From positions 1-64,000 of the forward strand of contig DDRS01000015.1 of assembly GCA_002343685.1 (NCBI GenBank): a stretch of DNA of 64,000 nucleotides. The letters are read 5' to 3'. Made by a program: the position numbers and the translations under genes. The number at the start of each line of letters is the position of its first letter. Within the stretch, counting starts at the first letter, position 1. The notes below the pieces were generated by a model. It was given only the letters and a program-made list of their open reading frames with translations. It had not been told where the DNA came from and made no database searches. Origin of the DNA: Thiobacillus denitrificans. GTDB lineage: Bacteria; Pseudomonadota; Gammaproteobacteria; Burkholderiales; Thiobacillaceae. Positions 33,692 to 42,217 of the stretch are shown one piece after another.

Positions 33692-34789
33692 ATGGAACGG
33701 CGCGATTTCCTGATGACTTCCGCTGCCCTGGCTGCGGGAGCGGTGTGGCCAGCCAGCCAGGCCATGGCGGCATTCGATCCGTCGCCAGAGGATGGCTGGC
33801 GAACGTTTGAGGTGACACATCGGGTGGAGGTGCTCAAGCCGCAAGGTGCAACCCGTGTCTGGTTGCCGCTTCCCTCCATGCAGGAACAGGACTGGATCCG
33901 GCCCATGGGCAATCTATGGCAAGGCGATGCCGACCGCGCGCAATTGCTGCATGACCGGGAGCGTGGCGTCGATATGCTCTATGGCGAGTGGGCGCCGGAG
34001 AAGAAGCCGGTACTGGAGGTGACCAGCCGATTCGCCACGCGCGACCGCGCCATCGATCTGACCCGCACCGGGCAGATGGCCCGGCTGCCTGCTTCGATGC
34101 ACCGCCGCTATACCCGGGCCACGAAGCTGCTTCCCACCGACGGTATCGTCAGGAAGACCGCACTCGACATCACCCGCGGCGCGAAAACAGACCAGGACAA
34201 GGCGCGGGCCATTTACGAGTGGGTGGTCGACAATACGGCGCGTAACCCCAAAACCCGCGGCTGTGGGCTCGGCGATATCCGCTTCATGCTCGAAACCGGC
34301 GACCTGACGGGAAAATGCGCCGACCTCAATTCCCTCTTCGTCGGACTTGCACGGGCCGCCGGCCTGCCGGCGCGCGATGTCTACGGCATCCGCGTGGCGG
34401 ACTCGCGCTTCGGCTACAAGAGCCTGGGCAAGAGCGGCGACATCAGCAAGGCCCAGCACTGCCGCGCCGAAGTATGGCTCTCTGGACACGGCTGGGTGCC
34501 GGTCGACCCCGCCGACGTGCGCAAGGTGATGCTGGAGGAACCGCCCGGCGGCCGCAGCCTCACCGACGAAATGGTGGTCGATGCGAGGAAGCGCCTGTTC
34601 GGTTCCTGGGAGATGAACTGGCTGGCCTACAACACCGCGCACGACCTGCCACTGCCCGGATCGCGTGATGTCACGCTGCCTTTCCTCATGTATCCGCAGG
34701 CCGAAACCGCAGACGGCATGCTGGACAGCCTGGATGCGTCGAGCTTCAGCTACCGCATCACCTCCAGGGACATCACGACACCATCATGA
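33692..34789 (+). CDS. Exported transglutaminase-like protein between selA and selB
   Basis: A 365-residue protein with a Tat-like signal ('MERRDFLMTSAALAAGAV'), an N-terminal beta-rich part, and a transglutaminase core: 'KCADLNSLFVGLARAAGLPAR' (in pieces; catalytic Cys), 'HCRAEVWLSGHGWVPVDPADV' (in pieces; His and Asp). Proteins of this type act as periplasmic Cys proteases or crosslinkers; this one's substrate is unknown. AAGGAG precedes the ATG at 33692, and its TGA overlaps the selB start by ATGA, so it is translationally coupled to selB. A periplasmic enzyme inside a Sec-machinery operon could serve formate dehydrogenase assembly; that is inference. Confidence 0.85.
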   Translation: MERRDFLMTSAALAAGAVWPASQAMAAFDPSPEDGWRTFEVTHRVEVLKPQGATRVWLPLPSMQEQDWIRPMGNLWQGDADRAQLLHDRERGVDMLYGEWAPEKKPVLEVTSRFATRDRAIDLTRTGQMARLPASMHRRYTRATKLLPTDGIVRKTALDITRGAKTDQDKARAIYEWVVDNTARNPKTRGCGLGDIRFMLETGDLTGKCADLNSLFVGLARAAGLPARDVYGIRVADSRFGYKSLGKSGDISKAQHCRAEVWLSGHGWVPVDPADVRKVMLEEPPGGRSLTDEMVVDARKRLFGSWEMNWLAYNTAHDLPLPGSRDVTLPFLMYPQAETADGMLDSLDASSFSYRITSRDITTPS

Positions 34790-36690
34790 TCATCGGTACG
34801 GCCGGTCACATCGATCATGGCAAGACGACGCTGGTGCAGGCGCTCACCGGCGTCGATACCGACCGGCTCGCCGCCGAGAAACTGCGCGGAATTTCCATCG
34901 AGCTGGGTTACGCCTACCAGCCCTTGCCCGGTGGCGGGGTGCTGGGTTTCGTCGACGTACCCGGCCATGAGCGTTTCATCCACACCATGCTCGCCGGTGC
35001 GGCCGGGATCGATTTTGCCCTGCTGGTCGTGGCAGCGGACGACGGCGTGATGCCGCAAACGCGCGAGCATCTCAACATCCTCCACCTGCTCGGCATCGAA
35101 CGCGGCGCCGTGGCGCTGACCAAGATCGACCGGGCCGATCCTAGGCGCCTGGCCGAAGTCGAGCGCGATCTGCATCAACTGCTGGCCGCAACGGCGCTCG
35201 CGGGCATACCGGTATTTCCGGTTTCCGCACCGGATGGGCAGGGTGTCGATGCCCTGCGCACGCATCTGCACGAAGCCGCACAGGCCATGCCTTCGACGGC
35301 GGCCGACGGCGGGTTCCGGCTTGCGGTCGACCGCAGCTTCACCTTGAAAGGCGCGGGCACCATTGTCACCGGCACCGTATTCGCCGGCAGTGTCCAGGTG
35401 GGCGACGATCTGATGGTGACGCCATCCGGTCGGCCGGTTCGCCTGCGCAGCCTGCATGTGATGAACCGCCCATCGCAGTGGGGGCAGGCCGGACAGCGCT
35501 GTGCCCTGAACCTTCACGGCGCAGGCAAGGACGAGATCGCGCGTGGCGACTGGATCGTGGCGCCGCGCCTGCACGCACCGACCGCGCGGCTCGACGTACG
35601 GCTGACGCTATCGCCGCAGGCGCCTGCGGCCCTTGTGCACTGGGCGCCGGTCCATCTGCACCTGGGCGCGGCGCATGTCATGGCGCGCGTGGCGCTGCTG
35701 GAAGGCGAAAGCCTGTCTCCGGGCGGCAGCGCGCTGGCGCAGCTGGTCACGGACCGCCCGCTCGGCGCGCTCCATGGCGACCGCTTCATCCTGCGCGACG
35801 CCGATGCCCGCCACACGATCGGCGGCGGCAAGGTGCTCGATCCCGATGCGCCCGCGCGCAAGCGCAAGACGCCGCAGCGGCTGGCGGAACTCGCCGCGCT
35901 GGATATCGCCGACACCTCACAGCGGCTGCATCAGTTGCTCACTCTCCGGGGACTCGACCTTGACCGGCTTGCCATCCACTGGAACGACAAGGACCCGGCT
36001 GCGCACCTGCCGATCGACAGCACGCTGGTGCGTGCCGGTCACGTCACCTGGGCGTTTTCCGCCGCGCACTGGACGAGCCTGCAAGACAAGCTGCACACCG
36101 ATCTCGCGGCGTTTCACGAACGTTTCCCCGACGAGCTGGGCCCCGATGCCACGCGCGCCAGGCGCATGTTCCTGCCGGCGCTGCCGGCCGCCGCGTTCGC
36201 CGCGCTGACGGATACATTGCTGGCGACGGGCGTTTTGCGGCGCAGCGGCCCCTGGCTGCACCTGCCGACGCACAGCGTTGCGCTCAGCCGCGAGGAGGAT
36301 GCGCTCTATCAGCGCATCCTCCCCTGGCTGGAGGAAGGGGCCTTCGACCCGCCCTGGGTGCGCGATCTGGCCCGACGCGCGGGGTGCAACGAGGCGTCGA
36401 TGCGGCGTCTGCTGCAAAAGCAGGCGCGCCAGGGAAAACTGTATCAAGTGGTGCGCGATTTGTTCTATCTGCCCGACAGCGTGGCGCAACTGGCGGCCCT
36501 GGTGCAGGAACTGGAACACGTGAACGGCGAGACGCGTGCCGCCGAATTCCGCGACCGCAGCGGCTTGAGCCGCAAGCGCGCGGTGCAGGTACTGGAATTT
36601 TTCGACAGGGTGGGCTACACGCGCCGCGTGCGCGAAGCGCACCGATTGCGCAATGTCGATCTGTTCGGCAGGATGGATCATGCAGCCTGA
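34786..36690 (+). CDS. selB: Selenocysteine-specific elongation factor SelB
   Basis: A 634-residue GTPase. G1 'GTAGHIDHGKTTL', G3 'DVPGHERFI', G4 'ALTKIDRAD', and 'SIELGYAY' of switch I are clear. Domains II and III follow ('RSFTLKGAGTIVTGTV'), and the C-terminal third contains the winged helices that bind SECIS RNA ('VRDLARRAGCNEASMRRLL', 'EFRDRSGLSRKRAVQVLEFFDR' in pieces). It brings Sec-tRNA(Sec) to UGA codons with a SECIS. The ATG overlaps the upstream stop. tRNA-Sec lies 30 bases downstream. Confidence 0.97.
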   Translation: MIIGTAGHIDHGKTTLVQALTGVDTDRLAAEKLRGISIELGYAYQPLPGGGVLGFVDVPGHERFIHTMLAGAAGIDFALLVVAADDGVMPQTREHLNILHLLGIERGAVALTKIDRADPRRLAEVERDLHQLLAATALAGIPVFPVSAPDGQGVDALRTHLHEAAQAMPSTAADGGFRLAVDRSFTLKGAGTIVTGTVFAGSVQVGDDLMVTPSGRPVRLRSLHVMNRPSQWGQAGQRCALNLHGAGKDEIARGDWIVAPRLHAPTARLDVRLTLSPQAPAALVHWAPVHLHLGAAHVMARVALLEGESLSPGGSALAQLVTDRPLGALHGDRFILRDADARHTIGGGKVLDPDAPARKRKTPQRLAELAALDIADTSQRLHQLLTLRGLDLDRLAIHWNDKDPAAHLPIDSTLVRAGHVTWAFSAAHWTSLQDKLHTDLAAFHERFPDELGPDATRARRMFLPALPAAAFAALTDTLLATGVLRRSGPWLHLPTHSVALSREEDALYQRILPWLEEGAFDPPWVRDLARRAGCNEASMRRLLQKQARQGKLYQVVRDLFYLPDSVAQLAALVQELEHVNGETRAAEFRDRSGLSRKRAVQVLEFFDRVGYTRRVREAHRLRNVDLFGRMDHAA

Positions 36691-36720
36691 AGCGATCGAC
36701 AGGAGAATCGGGTTTCAATT

Positions 36721-36816
36721 GGAAGGGAAGCGTGCCTGGTGGTGCGGCCGGACTTCAAATTCGGTTGGGGGTGTCAGTCGCTCCCGGGTGGGTTCGACTC
36801 CCACTTCCTTCCGCCA
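36721..36816 (+). tRNA. selC: tRNA-Sec (anticodon UCA)
   Basis: A 96-base tRNA including a genome-encoded CCA. The acceptor stem is 8 bp (GGAAGGGA / TTCCTTCC), as expected for bacterial tRNA-Sec. The anticodon loop CTTCAAA holds TCA at 36755-36757 between CCGGA and TTCGG. A long variable arm (TTGGGGGTGTCAGTCGCTCC region) and a GGTTCGACTCC T loop follow. Directly after selB, completing the locus. Confidence 0.97.
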
Positions 36817-36922
36817 TTATTTCCGGATATTCGGTGTCGGCGATCGGGCCGTGCCGGATGCTTATGTTCAAGGGATTAATGCGTCTGGCTCATCGGGCGC
36901 AATTCAATACGGGAAAGCCATC

Positions 36923-37435
36923 GTGGAATTACCGAGAATCTGGAAGACGGATGACGGATCCTTATTTACCCTGCGTCAACTTGCTGAATCGGACGTCCCG
37001 GCCCTGACTGCCTTCATCAGGGGCTTGTCCTTTGCCGCGCGTTACTTCCGCTTCGGAGACGCGGATTACGATCCCGGCGAGGACAATGCACTCCGGGCCT
37101 GCATGCTTGGTCCGGAGCAGGGCCTGCATTTGATCGTCGTGACGCACCAAGCAGACGGCGACACCGTGATTGGCTCCGCGCGATACGTGACCCAGCCCGA
37201 CAAGACACGCTGCGAATTCGTCATCGTCGTGGCGGACCACTGGAAACACCATGGCGTCGGCCACCAGCTGATGGGAGCATTGTTCGATAGCGCGAAAAGC
37301 CAGGGGATCCATACGATGTATGGACGCATCCTCGAAAGCAACCGCGACATGATCGAATTCGTCCGGGGATTCGGATTCGACGTTGTCGATAGTCCCCAAG
37401 GAAACTGGCTGCAAATAGCCACCATCAAGCTTTGA
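36923..37435 (+). CDS. GNAT-family N-acetyltransferase
   Basis: A 170-residue GNAT protein: 'LFTLRQLAESDVPALTAFI' at the start of the fold, 'IGSARYV', 'CEFVIVVADHWKHHGVGHQLM' (in pieces; acetyl-CoA-binding motif A) and 'ILESNRDMIEFVRGFGF'. The GTG at 36923 is chosen because GGGAAAG lies upstream; the open frame extending to 36653 passes through tRNA-Sec and cannot be coding. It resembles the C-terminal GNAT module of protein acetyltransferases of the Pat type. Substrate unknown. Confidence 0.8.
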   Translation: MELPRIWKTDDGSLFTLRQLAESDVPALTAFIRGLSFAARYFRFGDADYDPGEDNALRACMLGPEQGLHLIVVTHQADGDTVIGSARYVTQPDKTRCEFVIVVADHWKHHGVGHQLMGALFDSAKSQGIHTMYGRILESNRDMIEFVRGFGFDVVDSPQGNWLQIATIKL

Positions 37436-37489
37436 TCCGAACGGGACGGATTGGGCCCGGGGTCCGGTCCCATTCAGCCCTCCGCAGCG

Positions 37490-38326
37490 TCATGATGCCT
37501 TGGGCGTACGGACCATTTCCCCGACATCGTCGATCTTGTCATGCAGCATGTTGATCCTGTGGGCGAGTCCCTGGATTTCGGCATGCGCCCTGCGGTTGAC
37601 GTCGAAATCGAGTTCGCTCCGCAGGCGATCTTTCTTGTCCTGGCGGTTCTGGCTCATCATGATGATAGGGGCCTGTATGGCGGCAAGCATCGAAAGAAAG
37701 AGGTTGAGCAGGATGAAGGGGTAGGGGTCCCATGCCTTGCTGCCGAGTTCGACGTTGATGGCGGAGTACACGGCAAGGACCACGGCAAACGCCATGATGA
37801 ACGTCCACGAGCCGCCGAAGGAGGCCACGACGTCGGCAATCCGTTCGCCCAGCGTCTCGGCCTCTTCGATCACATCGTTCGGGTTGCGCGCGGCGCGGAG
37901 GCGGACCAGTCTTTCCGCGGCATGGAACTGCTTGCCCATGACGGTCATCAGGTCCAGTCCGGCGTCCGGCTTCTTCCTCAGGAGGACGGTGATGTCATGG
38001 AGATCCACTTCGATGCATTCAGTTTCCTCGACGGCCGTGGCTTCGGTCTGGTGCGGCGTCTGCGCCAGCATCGAGGCGAAGCCGAATACGTCGCCATGGC
38101 TGGGCATGTCGAGGAGCACGACCTGGTTGTCCTCGTCGATGGTCGTGACCTCGACGGAACCCGAGACCATGATGAACGCGCGTTCGCTCAGGTCGCCAAT
38201 CTTGAAGATCCGCTGGCGCGGCGTGAATTTTCGCAGCTCGACCTGACTTGCGAGGACGGCGAGCTCTTCATCGTCGAGCAAGGAAAACAGTGGGACTTCT
38301 TTAAGAACGTCAACGCTACAGGCCAT
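37490..38326 (-). CDS. Cyclic-nucleotide-binding domain plus DUF1003 membrane protein
   Basis: A 278-residue protein. The N-terminal half is a cNMP-binding fold ('LFSLLDDEELAVLASQV', 'FKIGDLSERAFIMVSGSVEV', 'MPSHGDVFGFASML'), and the C-terminal half is DUF1003, with two membrane helices ('FIMAFAVVLAVYSAI', 'FILLNLFLSMLAAIQAPIIMM' in pieces) and a charged coiled-coil tail. The usual phosphate-binding Arg of cAMP receptors is not evident, so the ligand is unclear. Start MACSVDV at 38326 is more credible than 38350. Confidence 0.85.
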   Translation of the reverse strand: MACSVDVLKEVPLFSLLDDEELAVLASQVELRKFTPRQRIFKIGDLSERAFIMVSGSVEVTTIDEDNQVVLLDMPSHGDVFGFASMLAQTPHQTEATAVEETECIEVDLHDITVLLRKKPDAGLDLMTVMGKQFHAAERLVRLRAARNPNDVIEEAETLGERIADVVASFGGSWTFIMAFAVVLAVYSAINVELGSKAWDPYPFILLNLFLSMLAAIQAPIIMMSQNRQDKKDRLRSELDFDVNRRAHAEIQGLAHRINMLHDKIDDVGEMVRTPKAS

Positions 38327-38591
38327 GGTTTTTCCCCGTATTGCAAACACTGGGCCTCCCGCTGCGGCAGGCCGGAATGAACGACAATTTGCCGGCAGTT
38401 TAAGAGGGATCGGGTCTGAAGAAGTTCCTTTTTTTCAGGGGTGGCAGACGCTGCCAAACAACGGCATCATTCAAAGACGCAGATGGGCGCGTTCCATCTG
38501 CCGATTGGCGCCGGACTCCGCGCCTTGCCGCCCTCCGGCGGGCGACCGGCGTCACTATCCGGGATTCCATCGAAACAACTGGAGAGACTGC

Positions 38592-39110
38592 ATGGCCAAA
38601 CCCATCATCAACATTGCCGATGTCGAACTTGAACCGCGTCCTGCTGCGTTCGCACCCACGGGGGCGGCCACGGAGCGCTTTGATGCGAGGATGGGTTTTA
38701 TCGGTCCGCGTGTCGGCGCGCAGAAGCTCGGATACAACATCACGGCCGTACCGCCCGGGAAACGCGCGTTTCCTTTCCACAATCACCAGGTAAACGAAGA
38801 GATGTTCTTCATTCTGCAAGGCACGGGGGAGGCCAGAATTGGAGCGCAGACCTATCCCGTTCGCGAAGGTGATGTGATCGCGTGTCCGGCTGGCGGCAAG
38901 GAAGCGGCCCACCAGATCACCAATACCGGCACGGAAGAGCTGCGCTATCTGGCGGTGAGCACCAAGCTCTCGCCCGAAATCTGCGAGTATCCGGATTCGG
39001 GGAAATTTGGCGTCCTGGCCGAATTTGTTGCGGGTGCGGATGGCAAACCGCAACGGTTCGTCTTCGTCGGGCGGGAGAACGGTTCCCTCGATTATTGGGA
39101 GGGCGAGTGA
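38592..39110 (+). CDS. Cupin-domain protein
   Basis: A 172-residue single cupin. 'FPFHNHQVNEEMFFILQGTG' (cupin motif 1, with the two His and the Glu metal ligands) and 'GDVIACPAGGKEAAHQITN' (motif 2, with His) are clear. It binds a divalent metal, but its reaction is unknown. GGAGAG precedes the ATG at 38592. The LysE-type exporter gene follows 34 bases later and may be co-transcribed. Confidence 0.88.
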   Translation: MAKPIINIADVELEPRPAAFAPTGAATERFDARMGFIGPRVGAQKLGYNITAVPPGKRAFPFHNHQVNEEMFFILQGTGEARIGAQTYPVREGDVIACPAGGKEAAHQITNTGTEELRYLAVSTKLSPEICEYPDSGKFGVLAEFVAGADGKPQRFVFVGRENGSLDYWEGE

Positions 39111-39144
39111 CGGCGAGGGACGCGCGGCGCCGGCGGATCGTGGC

Positions 39145-39768
39145 ATGACATTCGGCAATTGGCTTGCGTTGTTCGGCGCCATGGCAGTGCTGGCGGCCGT
39201 TCCGAGCGTGAGCGTTCTGACGGTTGCCGCGCGCTCGGTATCCGACGGCTTTGCGCATGGCGCGGCGGCGGCCATGGGGGTTGTCGTCGGCGATGCGCTG
39301 TTCATCCTGCTGGCCTTGTTTGGCCTGGCACTGCTTGCCGAGGCAATGGGCGACCTGTTCTTCCTGGTGAAATATCTCGGCGGAGCATATCTGGTCTGGC
39401 TGGGGATCGTCCTATGGAAGCGTGGTCGATCGACGCAGGCCAGGCCTGCCGACAGTGCTGCCACATTGAAATCAAGCTTCATGACAGGCCTGCTCGTCAC
39501 CCTGGGCGACCAAAAGGCGGTCGTTTTTTATTTGGGTTTCCTGCCTGCTTTCATCGAGCTGGGGACCCTGTCCCATCCCGATATCGGAGCCGTCCTGGCC
39601 AGCGCGGTATTGGCTGTGGGCGGGGTGAAACTGGGCTACGCCTACGCGGCCGATAAAGTCGGGATATTCATCGGAGCGAAGCTGGGCTCAACACTGAACG
39701 GCTTGGCCGCCTGCGTCCTGGTCGCCGTGGGCGTATTCATCCTGGCACAGGCCTGGCAGCATGGCTGA
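39145..39768 (+). CDS. LysE/RhtB-family amino acid exporter
   Basis: A 207-residue membrane protein with about six helices and LysE family marks: 'GAMAVLAAVPSVSVLTVAARS', 'GAAAAMGVVVGDALFILLALFG' (in pieces), 'FFLVKYLGGAYLVWLG' and 'KSSFMTGLLVTLGDQKAVVFYLGFLP'. In LysE proteins the last block usually reads N-P-K; here D-Q-K. It would export amino acids or small metabolites. ATG 39145 is chosen because the frame upstream overlaps the cupin gene. Confidence 0.85.
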   Translation: MTFGNWLALFGAMAVLAAVPSVSVLTVAARSVSDGFAHGAAAAMGVVVGDALFILLALFGLALLAEAMGDLFFLVKYLGGAYLVWLGIVLWKRGRSTQARPADSAATLKSSFMTGLLVTLGDQKAVVFYLGFLPAFIELGTLSHPDIGAVLASAVLAVGGVKLGYAYAADKVGIFIGAKLGSTLNGLAACVLVAVGVFILAQAWQHG

Positions 39769-39807
39769 CGTGCGTTTGGCGTCGCCGGCAAACCGGCGCT
39801 TGAATCA

Positions 39808-41340
39808 CTAAACCTCAATCGGTACAACGTGCGCGTGCTCGTCGGGGCCCAGGGTTTCCTGGGTGTCGAGCTGATGTTGCAGCACGGACAGGTCCGCCTC
39901 CGACGCATCGCCGCCCGTACGAGCGCGCTGGACGATGCGCTCGCGCAGGATGGCGACGGGCACCGGAAAATCGAGAATATGAAATTCGACGCCGCATGAT
40001 TGCGCCGTCTCGCGCAGCAGGTCGCGCTGCCAGCGGGCAATGAAGGTGGCGTCGACGATGACGGGCCAGCCGGCATCCAGGAGAGCGCCTGACAGGCGGG
40101 CGAGATACGCGTAGGTGCGTTGGGTGGCATCGGCACCGTAGAGCTGCTGCCCGATGCCCGAGCCGCTGCGGGCCAGGGCGTCGAGCCCGGCGAGACGTTT
40201 ACGTTCGACATCGGAGCGCAGGCGGATTGCGCCCGGGGCCTGCATCAGTTTGCGGGTGACGGTGGTCTTGCCTGATCCCGACAGGCCGTGCGTGATATCG
40301 AGCCGGGCGGGCAGGGAACGCGTCAGCGCTGTGGCCAGATGCAGCAGCGCGCGCATTCCGGCGAACGCGGCATTGCGTTCGGAACCCGCGGTCTGGGCGG
40401 TGCGGATGGCGGCAATCTTGGCACGCACGAGTGCACGATAGACGGCGTAATAGCGCAACAGGGCAAGCCCGGCATAGTCGCCGGTCTGTTCCAGCCAGGT
40501 ATTGAGGAACAGCCAGGCCCATTCGACATGGCCGCGCTGCAGCAGGTCCATGTAGCAGAATGCGACCTCCGACTGGATGTCGATCCAGCGCAATTCGGGG
40601 TTGAATTCGATGCAGTCGAACACGAGCAGCCGGCCGTCGACCCAGGCGAGGTTGCCCAGATGGAGATCGCCGTGGCATTCGCGCACAAAGCCGTCGGCCT
40701 TGCGAGCCGCCATCAACGGGGCGAGCCGGATATGCTCGGTTTCGCTCCAGCGCCGCAGGGCGTCGAGTTGCGCGCGGTCGGCCGGGTCGTCGAGATGCGC
40801 CGCAATCCGGACGAAGTTTTGGGCCACCGGGTCCCAGATGGCGTCCGGACTGCCCCATGGACTGTCTTGTCCGGCACGCGCGCAGCCTTCCGTATGGAAG
40901 CGGGCGAGGACGGCGGCGATCGCTTCGATGTGTTGCGCGGTCATTCCGCCTGCCGCATCGAGCCGGTCGAGCGTGGCATCGGGCGGGAACTGGCGCATCT
41001 TCACCGCATACTCGAACGTCTCGCCGCTGCCGTTGAGGTGCGGGGCGGCCGGTGTGCCGGTGATGGGGACGACGTCGAGATAGATGTCGGGCGCGAGCCG
41101 CCGGTTGAGCTGAACTTCGTCGCAGCAGGCGTGCAGGCGCTTAGCGAGGCTGCTGAAATCGAGGAAACCGAGATCCAGCGGCTTCTTGATCTTGTAGGCG
41201 AACGCGCCCGTGAGCAGAACGTAGGAGATATGCGTTTCGATCACCTGCACCGGGCCGGCGGGGTGGTCGTAGCAGGCTGGATCATGCAGGCTCCGGATCA
41301 GTTCGGCCAACTCCTGCATCGATCCAGAGGAATCATTCAT
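39808..41340 (-). CDS. Bifunctional aminoglycoside-phosphotransferase-like/P-loop kinase protein
   Basis: A 510-residue protein of the APH-plus-AAA family. The N-terminal kinase-like half has 'ECHGDLHLGNLAWVDG' (catalytic loop) and 'LLVFDCIEFN'. The C-terminal half is a P-loop kinase: 'HGLSGSGKTTVTRKL', 'LRSDVERKRLAG' and a late 'ILDFPVPVAILRERI'. Such proteins are common and poorly characterised; despite the name they are not proven resistance enzymes. It is the last gene of a probable operon with an HPF gene (24-base gap) and a DksA-like gene. Confidence 0.85.
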   Translation of the reverse strand: MNDSSGSMQELAELIRSLHDPACYDHPAGPVQVIETHISYVLLTGAFAYKIKKPLDLGFLDFSSLAKRLHACCDEVQLNRRLAPDIYLDVVPITGTPAAPHLNGSGETFEYAVKMRQFPPDATLDRLDAAGGMTAQHIEAIAAVLARFHTEGCARAGQDSPWGSPDAIWDPVAQNFVRIAAHLDDPADRAQLDALRRWSETEHIRLAPLMAARKADGFVRECHGDLHLGNLAWVDGRLLVFDCIEFNPELRWIDIQSEVAFCYMDLLQRGHVEWAWLFLNTWLEQTGDYAGLALLRYYAVYRALVRAKIAAIRTAQTAGSERNAAFAGMRALLHLATALTRSLPARLDITHGLSGSGKTTVTRKLMQAPGAIRLRSDVERKRLAGLDALARSGSGIGQQLYGADATQRTYAYLARLSGALLDAGWPVIVDATFIARWQRDLLRETAQSCGVEFHILDFPVPVAILRERIVQRARTGGDASEADLSVLQHQLDTQETLGPDEHAHVVPIEV

Positions 41341-41364
41341 GTCTGCGCGTCCGGACGGGGCGAC

Positions 41365-41670
41365 TCACAACTGCCGCGCGTAGTCTTCCAGCTGCCGCTT
41401 GGCGGCGTCGAAGGCGTCGCGCAGGGCGACGTAGGCATCCTCGTTCTCCTGCCTGTCCACCACGATTTCCTTCCCGGGCACGCCCAGGTCGATGTGGATG
41501 TTGAATGGCTTGCCCTGTTGCTGATGTTTTGCAGGCTGTTCGACCACGACGCGGCAACTGACGATGTCGGCGAAAAGTTGTTCGAGTTTCTGGGCCTTCT
41601 CGCGGATATGCGTCTCGAGTGCATCGGAGGGGGGCATGTCGCGGAAGGTGACTTGAAGCGGGGTTTTCAT
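41365..41670 (-). CDS. hpf: HPF/RaiA-type ribosome hibernation factor
   Basis: A 101-residue ribosome-associated protein. 'PLQVTFRDMPPSDALETHIREKAQKLEQLF' (in pieces) and 'VVVEQPAKHQQQGKPFNIHIDLGVPG' (in pieces) show the beta-alpha-beta fold of HPF/YfiA, ending in 'AYVALRDAFDAAKRQLED'. Short HPF proteins stabilise 100S or inactive 70S ribosomes in stationary phase. The start at 41670 is used because the longer frame to 41781 overlaps the upstream gene's end and looks non-coding. Confidence 0.9.
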   Translation of the reverse strand: MKTPLQVTFRDMPPSDALETHIREKAQKLEQLFADIVSCRVVVEQPAKHQQQGKPFNIHIDLGVPGKEIVVDRQENEDAYVALRDAFDAAKRQLEDYARQL

Positions 41671-41717
41671 AATGACTCCGTTGGGGGTGGATGGAGGCAG
41701 GCTTGTCCTGTCTTCGT

Positions 41718-42116
41718 TTACATTTTCGGGCGGCCTTCCTGGGCGTAGAGTTTTTCGCGTTGTTCCTGGCAGACGATGCAACGCTTCGCCGTCGGATAGG
41801 CCATCAGCCGGGGGAAGGTGACCGCATCCCCGCAGTCGGTGCAGACGCCATATTCGCCATTCCGGATGCGCTGCAGGGCGGCCTCGATATCCCGCATCCC
41901 GTCAATATGGCGATCGAGTATGGTCAGGTTGAAATCCGCCAGCGCATTGGCCAGCGATTCGTCGCCGCTGTCGCCCGGCTCGCGGTTGAGCAGGTCGATG
42001 CGATGCTGGTTGCCCGAGTTCTCCAGTTCGTCGCGTACTTCGCGCACGAGTGCCTGATAGTCTTCCCTCAGTTTCCGGGCGAGCTGATCGAGTTGGGTTT
42101 GGCTGAGTACGGACAT
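41718..42116 (-). CDS. TraR/DksA-family zinc-finger protein
   Basis: A 132-residue DksA-like protein: a coiled-coil N-terminal half and a four-Cys finger ('GVCTDCGDAVTFPRL' and 'RCIVCQEQREKL'). The tip region of the coiled coil carries acidic residues ('GDSGDESLANAL'), as in DksA, which acts in the RNA polymerase secondary channel with ppGpp. A strong AGGAGG precedes the ATG at 42116. First gene of the DksA-like/HPF/kinase operon. Confidence 0.88.
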   Translation of the reverse strand: MSVLSQTQLDQLARKLREDYQALVREVRDELENSGNQHRIDLLNREPGDSGDESLANALADFNLTILDRHIDGMRDIEAALQRIRNGEYGVCTDCGDAVTFPRLMAYPTAKRCIVCQEQREKLYAQEGRPKM

Positions 42117-42217
42117 CTGACCTCCTGCATATATGGGTTGAATCAACGTAGCGCTTATTTAAAGGATAGCAATATCCCATTTAATTGGCGACCTACGGAT
42201 GGCAATGCTTGGATCTT

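Noticed and set aside
36653..36922. N-terminal extension of the GNAT acetyltransferase
   Set aside because: The open frame crosses the tRNA-Sec gene and encodes no conserved sequence; GTG 36923 has a ribosome binding site.
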